Assembly: GCF_003589925.1 (NCBI RefSeq)
Contig: NZ_CP032382.1
Span: forward strand, 3,782,001-3,846,000
Reading direction: 5' to 3'
Length of the DNA: 64,000 bases
Origin: Chryseolinea soli
GTDB taxonomy: Bacteria; Bacteroidota; Bacteroidia; Cytophagales; Cyclobacteriaceae
The position numbers were made by a program, and so were the translations under genes. The notes under the pieces were generated by a model. The model made no database searches, was not told where the DNA came from, and saw only the letters and a program-made list of their open reading frames with translations. Positions 8,090-15,656 of this stretch are shown piece after piece; the first letter of the stretch is position 1, and every line of letters starts with the position of its first letter.

Positions 8090-8902
8090 CTATTTTCCCT
8101 CCATCTCACTCATTCGTTGCATGAGCCGGCCTTTCAGTTGATCCAGAAAAGCGGTCTGGCCGGTCTTACGCATTCGAATCCCCAGGAATGTCCTGTAGTA
8201 ATTGCCAAGATTGACATTAAATAACGCTTCCATCGTTTCCACAATCCTTCGGACATCAGACGTTGAATTATTGAACGCACCGACTTCGTGAAGGGCATAA
8301 ATCAATTCAACCAAGTCCGTTTTAGGAGCAGTCCATGTAAGGGATGACTGGGCGGAAGTCGAGTTGTCCTTCTGAAGTGTCCTGATACAATCCTGCACAT
8401 AGGACTTGATCATTTCATTTGCTAGTATCTTTGAGAGCTTTATGTCAAATCCGGTAGCAAATTGCTGGTCATGGTTGATTGCCAAAACCGTGGGCACGGC
8501 ACTTCTTTTAAAGTATGCATTGTCCAAGTATGAATTTCCTGATATACAATACTCATAGAAGTCCCGGTTGCTCAGGATATATGTCTGCATTTTTCTTAGT
8601 GTTTTGTTATAGTTCTCCAGCCGACTCTTTCGGTCGCGAAAGGCATCAAAGACCTGAATCGCAAATTTTCGTTTGTAGTAATAATACTGGCTGAGTAGCA
8701 CGGGTTTCGTATTCTTGAAAAAATGAATTTCCTCAACAGCACCCTGAAAGGTGTATGTAAGCGTAAACGTTTTTAGTTCATGCAACAATTGATGCACGAA
8801 AGAAAGCACCTTGCCTGTTTGAGTCAGATCGGTCGTACTTTCCGTGGATTCGAATTCTGTCAGCCTGTTCTGTAGTCCTTCAGCGAATGTTGTAATATCC
8901 AT
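8090..8902 (-). CDS. rteC: RteC-domain regulator of the conjugative element
   Basis: A 270-residue protein recognised as RteC-like. In CTnDOT, RteC activates the excision operon by binding DNA upstream of it. Matching features are the mid-protein block E-I-H-F-F-K-x-T-K-P-x-x-L-S, the N-x-x-F-Y-x-Y-x-x-S/G-x-x-Y-L-D-x-x-Y-F segment, and the C-terminal L-V-E-L-I-Y-A-L-H-x-x-G-x-F-N-N followed by F-N-V-x-L-G-N-Y-Y-R-T-F-L-x-I-R-x-R-K-T. The last part is thought to be a winged-helix DNA-binding region in the family. The ATG at 8902 is used; the open frame upstream only overlaps mobC. It lies 19 bases after mobC and so is probably co-transcribed with the mob genes, unlike in CTnDOT where it follows rteA and rteB. 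Confidence 0.85.
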   Translation of the reverse strand: MDITTFAEGLQNRLTEFESTESTTDLTQTGKVLSFVHQLLHELKTFTLTYTFQGAVEEIHFFKNTKPVLLSQYYYYKRKFAIQVFDAFRDRKSRLENYNKTLRKMQTYILSNRDFYEYCISGNSYLDNAYFKRSAVPTVLAINHDQQFATGFDIKLSKILANEMIKSYVQDCIRTLQKDNSTSAQSSLTWTAPKTDLVELIYALHEVGAFNNSTSDVRRIVETMEALFNVNLGNYYRTFLGIRMRKTGQTAFLDQLKGRLMQRMSEMEGK

Positions 8903-8921
8903 ACAATAACATGTTATAGGT

Positions 8922-10859
8922 TTATGCTGCTTCTGGTAGTCGATCTTCAATGATGAGTTTGATATCCTCTTTGATGTTGAGATATACATTTTGGATTTCC
9001 TGGGGAGTAACCTTCCGTACCTCTGGGATCGGCAGATAGGCTTCTTCTTCCTTCCGGATGGCCCGGTGATCATTGAGGATTTCGGAATGAAACACTTTGA
9101 GCTCGATCTTCTGGTCGGGATTGTCGGCCACCATGCCTACAAATTCCCCTGATGAAAGGGAAGCAATCTTGGAAGGTGGGATGGCCGAATCCATTTGCGT
9201 AGAGCGGCTGACGGAAGTGTCCATTCGATTGATAGAGACGCTTTCGCGTTCCTGAACAATTTTCCCAAAACGTTCTGATAGCGATTTTGCTGTGTCACCT
9301 ACCACCTGGCCGCTGATGACATTGCCTACGATATTCATGATGACCTCCGCCTGTTCGCGCCCGTAATCTTTCTTCAATTGAGAATAGTCCTGTACAGCCA
9401 GTGTTACTGCCACCTTATTGGCACGCGCTGTCGCGATAAGCGTGTCGATGGAACCCCAATAGGCTGTTGGGAACTCATCCCCAATGATGCTGCATTTCAG
9501 TTTGTCCTTTTTGTTGACCAGCTTGATGAGACGAGATATGTAGAGCGAAAGGACGGCTCCGAAGATTTGTTGCTTCTGCGGATTATTCCCCATGCAAACA
9601 ATTTTCGGTTCATTCGGATTATTAATGTCGAGGGTGAAATCGTTCCCGGAAAGCACATAATAAAGCTGAGGTGAAGAGAGACGCGCCATACCAATTTTTG
9701 CAGATGCAATCTGGCCTTCGAGTTGTTCCCAAGCTTCATGTCGGTAAGCCGATTCAAAGGGGTTGATGAGCACATCGATTTCCGGTTCGGTACGGAGGAG
9801 CGGGAACAGTGTCCGGTACTCCAGTTGCATCAACTCAATCACGTGGGGCAAGGTGCAGTAAATACCGTCTTTGTACTTTCGCAGAAACCAAATAGCAGCG
9901 GTTACAAAATTGATAGGTGACTCTACAAAGAAGTCGCCCTGCTTCTTTATCCAATCTTTGTTAAGCCCCAACATGATTGTCCGCGAGGATTCACTTGCAT
10001 CGGTGATGTCTTCCATGGTAGCCGGATCGAGCGGATTGCATCGGTGATAGATCTTATCAAAGGCGATGACATAGAATTTCGGTTTTATCTTGTAGCGGCT
10101 GGCATACTTCACCAGCGTGTTATAGGCGATGATGGATAAATCGCTGAATTTGAAATCATAGATGAACATGCAAAAGCCTTTCTTTATCGTCTGGGTAATG
10201 ACGTGCCGGATGACGAAGTAGGATTTACCTGCGCCAGGTGTGCCAATGACCAGCAATGCACGAAAAGGATTGATGAAATTAATCCAGCTTTTTCGAATCA
10301 CTCCTTTGAGTTTATACTGTGCCGGAAGATTCACCGAGTATTCATTTTCAATCAATCGTTCCTCCTGGGGGAAAGACTCATTCAGAGAGTTGAAAATGTC
10401 ATTACGAAGCTGGAGTTTGATCAACCGCGATAACCACGTTCCTCCGGTGAGGATCATGATATACCCTGAGGTCATTATGAGTATATAGACTGCGGTCATG
10501 ATCAGTCGTGACAGGTGGAAATACCAGATGAGATGCGATAGCAGGAATAGCAATACGCCAGTCACCATCAGGATAGCAGAGTACCTCAAGCTTATCTTTT
10601 CTTCCTTTTTACCTTTTGCCCCTATCAGGGAGGTAAAGAGAAACAGTAGTGAAAGCAGCTTGGAATTCCAGATCGAATTGAACAATCCCGTTCTGGAAAC
10701 ATTGGTCATGATACGATCTGTGAATTCCTGAGTATAGCCCCACTTATAAAGTGCAGGGTGGCAGTAATGATAGAAATGCATGCAAAGAATAACCATACTG
10801 CATATCCTTGTCATATCGATGATCTTGCGTAGTGCCTGTTCGTTTTCTCCAGTTGACAT
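8922..10859 (-). CDS. mobC: Type IV coupling protein MobC/VirD4 family
   Basis: A 645-residue inner-membrane ATPase that brings the relaxase-DNA complex to the transfer channel. Several membrane segments lie in the first 150 residues (around LLSLLFLFTSLIGAK and AVYILIMTSGYIMILTGG). Walker A GTPGAGKS is at about residues 200-207. A Walker B-type strand IIGDEFPTAYWG is near 456, followed by ATARANKVAVTLAVQDYSQL, as in TraG/VirD4 proteins. Bacteroidota elements name this protein MobC, next to the MobA and MobB pair, the arrangement found here. ATG 10859 gives a normal N-terminus. Confidence 0.9.
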   Translation of the reverse strand: MSTGENEQALRKIIDMTRICSMVILCMHFYHYCHPALYKWGYTQEFTDRIMTNVSRTGLFNSIWNSKLLSLLFLFTSLIGAKGKKEEKISLRYSAILMVTGVLLFLLSHLIWYFHLSRLIMTAVYILIMTSGYIMILTGGTWLSRLIKLQLRNDIFNSLNESFPQEERLIENEYSVNLPAQYKLKGVIRKSWINFINPFRALLVIGTPGAGKSYFVIRHVITQTIKKGFCMFIYDFKFSDLSIIAYNTLVKYASRYKIKPKFYVIAFDKIYHRCNPLDPATMEDITDASESSRTIMLGLNKDWIKKQGDFFVESPINFVTAAIWFLRKYKDGIYCTLPHVIELMQLEYRTLFPLLRTEPEIDVLINPFESAYRHEAWEQLEGQIASAKIGMARLSSPQLYYVLSGNDFTLDINNPNEPKIVCMGNNPQKQQIFGAVLSLYISRLIKLVNKKDKLKCSIIGDEFPTAYWGSIDTLIATARANKVAVTLAVQDYSQLKKDYGREQAEVIMNIVGNVISGQVVGDTAKSLSERFGKIVQERESVSINRMDTSVSRSTQMDSAIPPSKIASLSSGEFVGMVADNPDQKIELKVFHSEILNDHRAIRKEEEAYLPIPEVRKVTPQEIQNVYLNIKEDIKLIIEDRLPEAA

Positions 10860-10872
10860 AATTCACATTGTT

Positions 10873-12120
10873 TTAGAGGCGAAGACCTTTTCTTCTTTTT
10901 TTTCTTCTTCCTAACCGTAATGCGGCATCTGGATTTGCGGATAGGGTGTGCTCCGATTGGATGAGCTGCTGTAACAAAGAATCACCGGATGAGGTGGATG
11001 TATGATCATCTGTGATTGGATCGACTCGTGAGAATCCCGGACGGAAAGGTTTTACCGCATCTTCGTTCATGGTGAGTCTCTCCATAATAGCGCTGGCGCT
11101 ATAGGCTTTCCCCAAATCACTACCATTAAACACGGTCCTGTTTGTATTATCGATGAAGGTGATTCCATACGTGCGTCCTTGTGGGTTCGTTCGGAGGATG
11201 GTATGCACATTGTTCTTTAGCAATACTTTTATCAGTTTCTCACGCGTTGAAATCGAATTATCACGCAGAGCCTTGTCAATAAGTACCTTTAGCTTTTCGT
11301 TTTGCGGCTGACGAAGGACTTCATTGAGTTTGAATTGCTTTTCCAGGTAACTCAGCATGGGCTTACCCCAAATGGAGCTTGCTTTTATAGGGATGCCTAC
11401 CCGTTCGCCCTTTTCATTCACCATGGAGTAGAGAAGTCCTTTCTTTTCAAACATCTTTGATTGCTCATTGCCGCGGTCTGCGACAACATTGAACTGCCTG
11501 AGGACGGCATTCAATTCCGGCAGGGAGGTGTACTTGTAGGATCGTGTCACCGCGTTTACCACATTTGAAATCGCCTTCTTGGTTAGGGACTTGCCGTAAA
11601 TCGCTTTTTCGATATTCACCGGTTGAATGACAACATCGTTACTCTTGTTCTGCTTTTCGGCAACAACCAGGTTAAATTCCTTTTCGATTTCCTTTCTCGC
11701 TTTTTCGGATTCGTTTTTTCCCAGATAGTGAATCGGGATTCTCTTACCATCCTTTTTTATGATGGTGGTCACGATATGGACGTGCTGGTGCGCTGCATCC
11801 TTGTGTTCGTATACTAGATAAGGCTGATCGCCAAAACCGATTCTGTTCATGTACGTGGTGGCTATTGCATTGAGCTCACTAACCTTTAATCTTTCGGTCG
11901 CGTCAAAATTGAGCGAGATATGAAGCGTGTTGGTTTTGGTACGCTTGTTCCGGTTATTGAGATCGGTGAACCGGTTGAGCTTATCATAGAACGTAAGCTT
12001 ACCGACTTCGTCTTTAAACAGGTTGCCCATAATGCATTCCGCCTTCCCTTCGAGGACCTTGTGCTCGTTGTAATTAAGGGCACCTTGTATGTCTTTTCCA
12101 CTAATCACTTTGGCGACCAT
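10873..12120 (-). CDS. mobB: Relaxase/mobilization nuclease MobB
   Basis: A 415-residue relaxase expected to nick oriT and bind the 5' end through a tyrosine. The start MVAKVISGKDIQGALNYNEH places candidate tyrosines at residue 17 and nearby. The metal-binding triad is visible as H-x-H-x-H at residues 111-115 (HQHVH), preceded by YLVYEHKD, the hallmark of the MOBP-type relaxase domain of Bacteroidota elements. The C-terminus is basic, ending with a run of Arg and Lys. It overlaps mobA by 20 bases, pointing to translational coupling, and mobC follows 13 bases later. Confidence 0.92.
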   Translation of the reverse strand: MVAKVISGKDIQGALNYNEHKVLEGKAECIMGNLFKDEVGKLTFYDKLNRFTDLNNRNKRTKTNTLHISLNFDATERLKVSELNAIATTYMNRIGFGDQPYLVYEHKDAAHQHVHIVTTIIKKDGKRIPIHYLGKNESEKARKEIEKEFNLVVAEKQNKSNDVVIQPVNIEKAIYGKSLTKKAISNVVNAVTRSYKYTSLPELNAVLRQFNVVADRGNEQSKMFEKKGLLYSMVNEKGERVGIPIKASSIWGKPMLSYLEKQFKLNEVLRQPQNEKLKVLIDKALRDNSISTREKLIKVLLKNNVHTILRTNPQGRTYGITFIDNTNRTVFNGSDLGKAYSASAIMERLTMNEDAVKPFRPGFSRVDPITDDHTSTSSGDSLLQQLIQSEHTLSANPDAALRLGRRKKRRKGLRL

Positions 12121-12505
12121 TATTAAGTTGATTGATCAGTACAGTTAGCTTTTCTACCACACTTTTCACCTTGTTGTACTCGTCCAGTACCTTCAGCGCT
12201 TCAAATATTTTTTGCGCGGGGATGGTGGTGCTGTTGAAATAGCGTGTGACCTGGTTAATATTGGTGCCAATGGCATTCAACTCTTTTCTGATTGCTGTCA
12301 TTTCGACCGATAGCGTTTCTTTCGATTCGTCTTTGTGATACCATATAATTTCCTCTTTGTACAGGATCAGGCGAGCTAACTCTCCAAGTGAGTTGCTATT
12401 GCTTTTTGAAAGCCATCCTTCCATTTTCTTAAGAAAAGGGTCAGACACTCTTATGGTGATTTTGTGAATGAGCTTTTCATCAGCTTCAACTTTTTTGCGC
12501 GTCAT
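12101..12505 (-). CDS. mobA: Mobilization accessory protein MobA (ribbon-helix-helix type)
   Basis: A 134-residue basic protein. Residues about 12-50 (HKITIRVSDPFLKKMEGWL and following) look like a ribbon-helix-helix DNA-binding region, and the middle carries the relaxosome motif E-L-x-x-I-G-x-N-I-N-Q-V-T-R (residues about 84-97) common to MobC/MobA accessory factors. It probably binds oriT and positions the relaxase encoded by the overlapping next gene. The adjacent hairpin cluster upstream (12546-12636) is the expected binding region. ATG 12505 is used. Confidence 0.88.
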   Translation of the reverse strand: MTRKKVEADEKLIHKITIRVSDPFLKKMEGWLSKSNSNSLGELARLILYKEEIIWYHKDESKETLSVEMTAIRKELNAIGTNINQVTRYFNSTTIPAQKIFEALKVLDEYNKVKSVVEKLTVLINQLNNGRQSD

Positions 12506-12545
12506 GATTTAATATTTAAAGTGGACACAGAAGCCGAGTTCCGAG

Positions 12546-12636
12546 GCTTCGATCCCCGAAGCGCGAATGCGGTGAGGGGCAAGAGAACAAATGCGCCAGC
12601 ATTTGTACATCTTGCTGATGCCGAAAAGACGGCATC
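12546..12636. other. Candidate origin of transfer: three consecutive hairpins upstream of mobA
   Basis: Three inverted repeats occur in 91 bases: GCTTCG/CGAAGC at 12546-12562, CAAATGC/GCATTTG with a 4-base loop at 12588-12605, and GATGCCG/CGGCATC with a 6-base loop at 12617-12636. They sit 40-130 bases upstream of the mobA start, the usual place for oriT in Bacteroidota mobilization regions. A 93-codon open frame covers the same DNA on the minus strand (12502-12783), but it is best explained by this structured, GC-rich sequence. I cannot identify the nick site. Confidence 0.5.
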
Positions 12637-12676
12637 GAGTATAAGCAGGAGGGTTGTTGCTTTGGGTGTCATATCC

Positions 12677-12988
12677 TTAGATTTTTCGCCAGGGATTGTT
12701 CTTTCGGGAAGGGAAATCCCGATTACTTTTATTGTCCCGGAGCACTTTTTCAATTTCGTCTCGGTCGTAAAGAATAACTCCACCGATTTTAGTAAAAGGC
12801 AAGATCCCTTTGATTCGGAGGTGCTGCAGCGTGCCTTGGGAGATGGAAAGCATCTTCAGAATTTCTTGAGTCTTCAGCCACTTACGAGTGGGAGGGCTCT
12901 GACTTTCTGACACCATTTTTCTGACTTCCCGAAGCAGGTCCCGCTTGAAATTCTCCAGTTTTTCCTGTGTTATTTCTGTTGTTGTCAT
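12677..12988 (-). CDS. Helix-turn-helix, excisionase/MerR-like DNA-binding protein
   Basis: A 103-residue protein. Residues about 38-88 form a winged-helix domain: W-L-K-T-Q-E-I-L-K-M-L-S-I-S-Q-G-T-L, then L-R-I-K-G-I-L-P-F-T-K-I-G-G-V-I-L-Y and D-E-I-E-K-V-L. This is the standard pattern of the DNA-binding HTH proteins found in Bacteroidota mobile elements, some of which act as Xis-type excision factors. The first 35 residues are charged and helical. It lies on the same strand as the mob genes, separated from mobA by the candidate oriT. A role in excision or in control of mob genes is inference. Confidence 0.75.
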   Translation of the reverse strand: MTTTEITQEKLENFKRDLLREVRKMVSESQSPPTRKWLKTQEILKMLSISQGTLQHLRIKGILPFTKIGGVILYDRDEIEKVLRDNKSNRDFPSRKNNPWRKI

Positions 12989-13233
12989 ATAGCGTTACGA
13001 TTAGCGATCCAGTACAAAGAACTCAGTTGGGGACTTCGCAAACCAGATACAAAGGGTACGGTACCCCCCTAAATGATTCAGGATCAGGATAAAAAAACAT
13101 TTTTCCATAAACTGAAAATGATTGCGGAAAATTTTCAGGCCAATAGGGGTAGGGGTTGAGAGCCTATAAGCGAGAAGGTAAAAAGAGGTGGTCATACGTT
13201 TCTTAATGTCTCTAGACTGGTGAATATTTTATC

Positions 13234-13812
13234 ATGGACACAGAAAGGCTCTTTGAATTATTAAACCGGATTTACCCTGTTTCCGAGGAATTCAGGAATG
13301 CCATTGAAAGGGAGCTTATTCAGCTTTCTTTTCCTAAGAATCATGTACTGCTAGAACCACCCAATGTTGCGGGTCATTCCTATTTTATCAATTCCGGATT
13401 TGCCATATCCTATACCTATTTTGAAGGAAAGAAAGACATTACATGGCTTTGGCCTGCTGGTGGAATCATGGTAGCGGGAAAGAGTCTTTTTGAACAAGTC
13501 GCCTCCAGAGAATTTATTCAGCTGGTTGAACCAAGTGAGCTTTTGTGCATGAGTTATCACAGCCTCCTAAAGTTGTTTGAGGCCTATCCGGAGACTAATA
13601 TTTTGTATAGGGCCGTGCTTCACCAATACTTTGAGCAGAGTCAGGCACGCATTGAGGACATGAAAAATTTAAGTGCTATCCAGAACTATCGTAAACTGAT
13701 TAATGGATTTCCAGGCATCGAACAAGTCCTTTCGCAAGAGCAGATATCCTCCTACTTAGGAATTGCTCCACAATCTCTTAGTCGAATGAAAAAGCGAAAT
13801 GAGCGGTCTTAA
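13234..13812 (+). CDS. Crp/Fnr family transcription regulator
   Basis: A 192-residue protein with the jelly-roll cyclic-nucleotide-binding fold of Crp/Fnr proteins. An N-terminal L-x-x-x-x-x-P-K-N-H-x-L-L-E-P-P region is followed by G-H-S-Y-F-I-N-S-G-F-A, matching the Bacteroidota subgroup that lacks the classic cAMP-binding Arg/Ser pair. The C-terminal part contains L-S-Q-E-Q-I-S-S-Y-L-G-I-A-P-Q-S-L-S-R-M-K (about residues 165-185), a helix-turn-helix recognition motif. It is the first gene of a plus-strand cluster with mauE-like, kinase and peptide genes, and a 16-bp palindrome overlaps its stop codon, so it may control that cluster. The effector is unknown. Confidence 0.85.
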   Translation: MDTERLFELLNRIYPVSEEFRNAIERELIQLSFPKNHVLLEPPNVAGHSYFINSGFAISYTYFEGKKDITWLWPAGGIMVAGKSLFEQVASREFIQLVEPSELLCMSYHSLLKLFEAYPETNILYRAVLHQYFEQSQARIEDMKNLSAIQNYRKLINGFPGIEQVLSQEQISSYLGIAPQSLSRMKKRNERS

Positions 13813-13898
13813 CATTTGTTAAGCGAAAGTCTGAACCTAGGGTATAAGAAGTCTGAACCCTGGATAACGAATTTATTGTCGAGACTCCTCTAATTTCG
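13808..13898 (+). promoter_or_regulatory. Control region before the mauE-like gene: palindrome, direct repeats and -7-like box
   Basis: The 16-bp palindrome CTTAACATTTGTTAAG (13808-13823) overlaps the stop of the Crp/Fnr gene. It is followed by two copies of AAGTCTGAACC at 13827-13837 and 13849-13859, spaced by 22 bases (two helical turns). TAATTTCG at 13891-13898 matches the Bacteroidota -7 box TAnnTTTG except at one base. The same palindrome recurs at 34416-34431. Binding by the adjacent Crp/Fnr protein is inferred; its half-site TTAAC-N4-GTTAA is of the size those regulators use. Confidence 0.45.
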
Positions 13899-13919
13899 TA
13901 GTGTAAAAACAGTTATCCT

Positions 13920-14363
13920 GTGAAAAGAGATAAAATATTAAACCTGAGCTCATTTTTGTTGGCGTCACTCTTCTCCTATGCGGCGGGGAGTAAATTGTTA
14001 GACGTCCAAAAATTTCAGGTGGAGCTAGGGCAGTCGGAAATGCTGAACTTTATAGCGGTCCCGGTTTCATTCATCATCCCTGTAGTGGAAATACTGCTGG
14101 CGATTCTTGTTTTTGTTCCTGGGTACCGGCTAGTGGGAATGTACGCGTCCTTCAGCCTAATGATAGTCTTCACCACCTATATCATCATTATTATGAACTA
14201 CAGCTATTACATTCCCTGCTCGTGTGGTGGTGTACTAGCAAAGCTTGGATGGCGGGAACATTTGTTTTTTAACGGTGCATTTATTTTGGTTGCACTGGCA
14301 GGGATTCTAAGTCACCATGACATAGACAAAAAAGATCTGATTTGTAAACCGCGCCAACTATGA
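13920..14363 (+). CDS. MauE/DoxX-like redox-associated membrane protein
   Basis: A 147-residue inner-membrane protein with four hydrophobic segments (about residues 7-25, 47-67, 72-93 and 116-134). The pattern A-G-S-K-L-L-D after the first segment and the periplasm-side Y-x-I-P-C-S-C-G-G motif (about residues 96-104) are typical of MauE/DoxX-type proteins of Bacteroidota, which are thought to relay thiol redox equivalents. The start is a GTG at 13920. Its stop overlaps the kinase start as ATGA, so the two products are probably made in step. A role in oxidising or reducing the small exported peptide downstream is inference. Confidence 0.75.
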   Translation: MKRDKILNLSSFLLASLFSYAAGSKLLDVQKFQVELGQSEMLNFIAVPVSFIIPVVEILLAILVFVPGYRLVGMYASFSLMIVFTTYIIIIMNYSYYIPCSCGGVLAKLGWREHLFFNGAFILVALAGILSHHDIDKKDLICKPRQL

Positions 14364-15238
14364 AACGCGCGAATGTACCGACCTCCGTTGAAATGCGCGG
14401 GACAATTGAAAATTCTTTTATTGGAGACTATAGGATTATTTCTGTTATGAAGGCTAGTCCGTTAGGAAGGGTGATGATGGCTATATACTTCAGGAATTTC
14501 TGGTTCAGAACCTGTGTATTAAAAGAAGCTATTATACTTGATATGAGTTTGGCGAGTAGAACCAGACGAGAGCGGCTTTCCTGGCAGTTTGAACTGCACA
14601 AGCGACTCGCTGGTGAGTTGCCGGTAGCCAGTCCTATTGGCATGTTTGAGTCAGAAGATGCCGCCTACCTTGTGTTAGACTACGTCAAAGGTGAAATTTT
14701 GCAGGACGCAATAGATCGAGTTTTTATTGAACATTCCTTTTCGGCCCTTTCAAAAGAGAGAAGGAGTTGCATAATCAGCTGGCTTTTGGAGATTGTTCAG
14801 ATAATCGAAAAAATGCATGCCCTCGGATATATACACAGGGATATATCCGCTTCGAATTTTATTGTCTCCAAATCTGGGCAATTGTATTTATTGGATATGG
14901 AGATGGCTTTTGACTTTGCAGGCCAAGGGAGGTCACGTCCGTTGTTCCAAGGGTCGACCCCAGGATATTCTTCGCCGCAGCAGCTGCGTGGCTCCAGGCC
15001 AATTGTCCAAGATGATATCTACGCAATAGGGGCATTAATCCTGAACGGATTAGCCCATATGCATCCAAGGACAGCGAACCTGAAGGACCGCGGGAAATTG
15101 ATTGCATTGCTACAGAAATCCATTGGTCATGCAGAAATTGTCAAGCTCATTGTGGAATGCCTGGACCCAACTCCTAGCCGAAGACCGGAATTAAGCAATA
15201 TCAAGCAAGCGTTGAGTTCCTTTAAGTTCCTGGTTTAG
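14360..15238 (+). CDS. Stand-alone protein kinase-like enzyme, similar to LanKC kinase domains
   Basis: A 292-residue soluble protein with a protein-kinase fold: Lys55 in the V-L-K-E motif, the catalytic H-R-D-I-S-A-S-N at residues 159-166, the metal-binding Asp179 in L-L-D-M-E-M-A, then G-S-T-P-G-Y-S-S-P-Q-Q at 198-208 replacing the APE region. The D-x-E-x-A version of DFG and the S-x-x-N catalytic loop are closer to the kinase domains of class III/IV lanthipeptide synthetases than to ordinary Ser/Thr kinases. There is no cyclase, lyase, sensor or membrane segment. It sits between a thiol-redox gene and a small exported peptide gene. An alternative is a PknB- or InaA-type signalling kinase. 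The substrate is unknown. Confidence 0.7.
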   Translation: MKRANVPTSVEMRGTIENSFIGDYRIISVMKASPLGRVMMAIYFRNFWFRTCVLKEAIILDMSLASRTRRERLSWQFELHKRLAGELPVASPIGMFESEDAAYLVLDYVKGEILQDAIDRVFIEHSFSALSKERRSCIISWLLEIVQIIEKMHALGYIHRDISASNFIVSKSGQLYLLDMEMAFDFAGQGRSRPLFQGSTPGYSSPQQLRGSRPIVQDDIYAIGALILNGLAHMHPRTANLKDRGKLIALLQKSIGHAEIVKLIVECLDPTPSRRPELSNIKQALSSFKFLV

Positions 15239-15350
15239 CATGGAGTAGACCATCCAAAGAAAAGCTTGGGCTATAAGATTTTACTAGTAAAGCAGGAGAT
15301 CGCCGAAAACCTGGGAAAGAGTAGGCATAGTGATTAAAACCAATTTAATT

Positions 15351-15605
15351 ATGAAAACTGCAAGAATTTTTCTGAGCATTATTGCGCTGTTGTTGGGATT
15401 TGCCGGTGCGGTGACTTCCAAAACCATGACCGACATTACCAATCATGGTGTCATCCAGAACACGTCAAATCAGTTCGCGACGATTGAGGCGAATGTTTGC
15501 GACAACGATTTGAATGGTGGGGCGCAATGTACGTTGCAAAACGGAAGTGCGTCCAATGCCTATAAGGTGTCAGCTCCTTCCAAACCATTGTTCCGGCCTT
15601 CTTAA
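15351..15605 (+). CDS. Small exported DUF6520-like peptide
   Basis: An 84-residue protein with a clear signal peptide (MKTARIFLSIIALLLGFAGA, cleavage near residue 24). The mature part is polar and carries two cysteines (V-C-D-N-D-L and A-Q-C-T-L-Q), ending A-P-S-K-P-L-F-R-P-S. The layout, including the Y/L-x-R-P tail and the cysteine pair, is that of the DUF6520 family of small Bacteroidota proteins often found beside MauE-like genes. The ATG at 15351 is preferred over a GTG 21 bases earlier. A strong terminator follows directly, so this gene may be expressed more highly than the next. Function unknown; a disulfide-bonded or modified peptide is plausible. Confidence 0.65.
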   Translation: MKTARIFLSIIALLLGFAGAVTSKTMTDITNHGVIQNTSNQFATIEANVCDNDLNGGAQCTLQNGSASNAYKVSAPSKPLFRPS

Positions 15606-15616
15606 CCTAACCTGCA

Positions 15617-15647
15617 TAGGGCTGGCAATAGCCAGCCCTATTTTATT
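15617..15647 (+). terminator. Intrinsic terminator after the small peptide gene
   Basis: A perfect 10-bp stem TAGGGCTGGC/GCCAGCCCTA with an AATA loop (15617-15640), followed by TTTTATT. It lies 12 bases after the peptide stop and 10 bases before the start of the next gene on the same strand. Read-through would be needed to express that gene from the upstream promoter. Confidence 0.85.
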
Positions 15648-15656
15648 GGCCACGCT

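Noticed and set aside
12502..12783. 93-codon open frame on the minus strand overlapping the HTH gene
   Set aside because: It is covered by three hairpins and overlaps the well-supported HTH gene by more than 100 bases; the translation is low in charged residues and looks like read-through of structured DNA.
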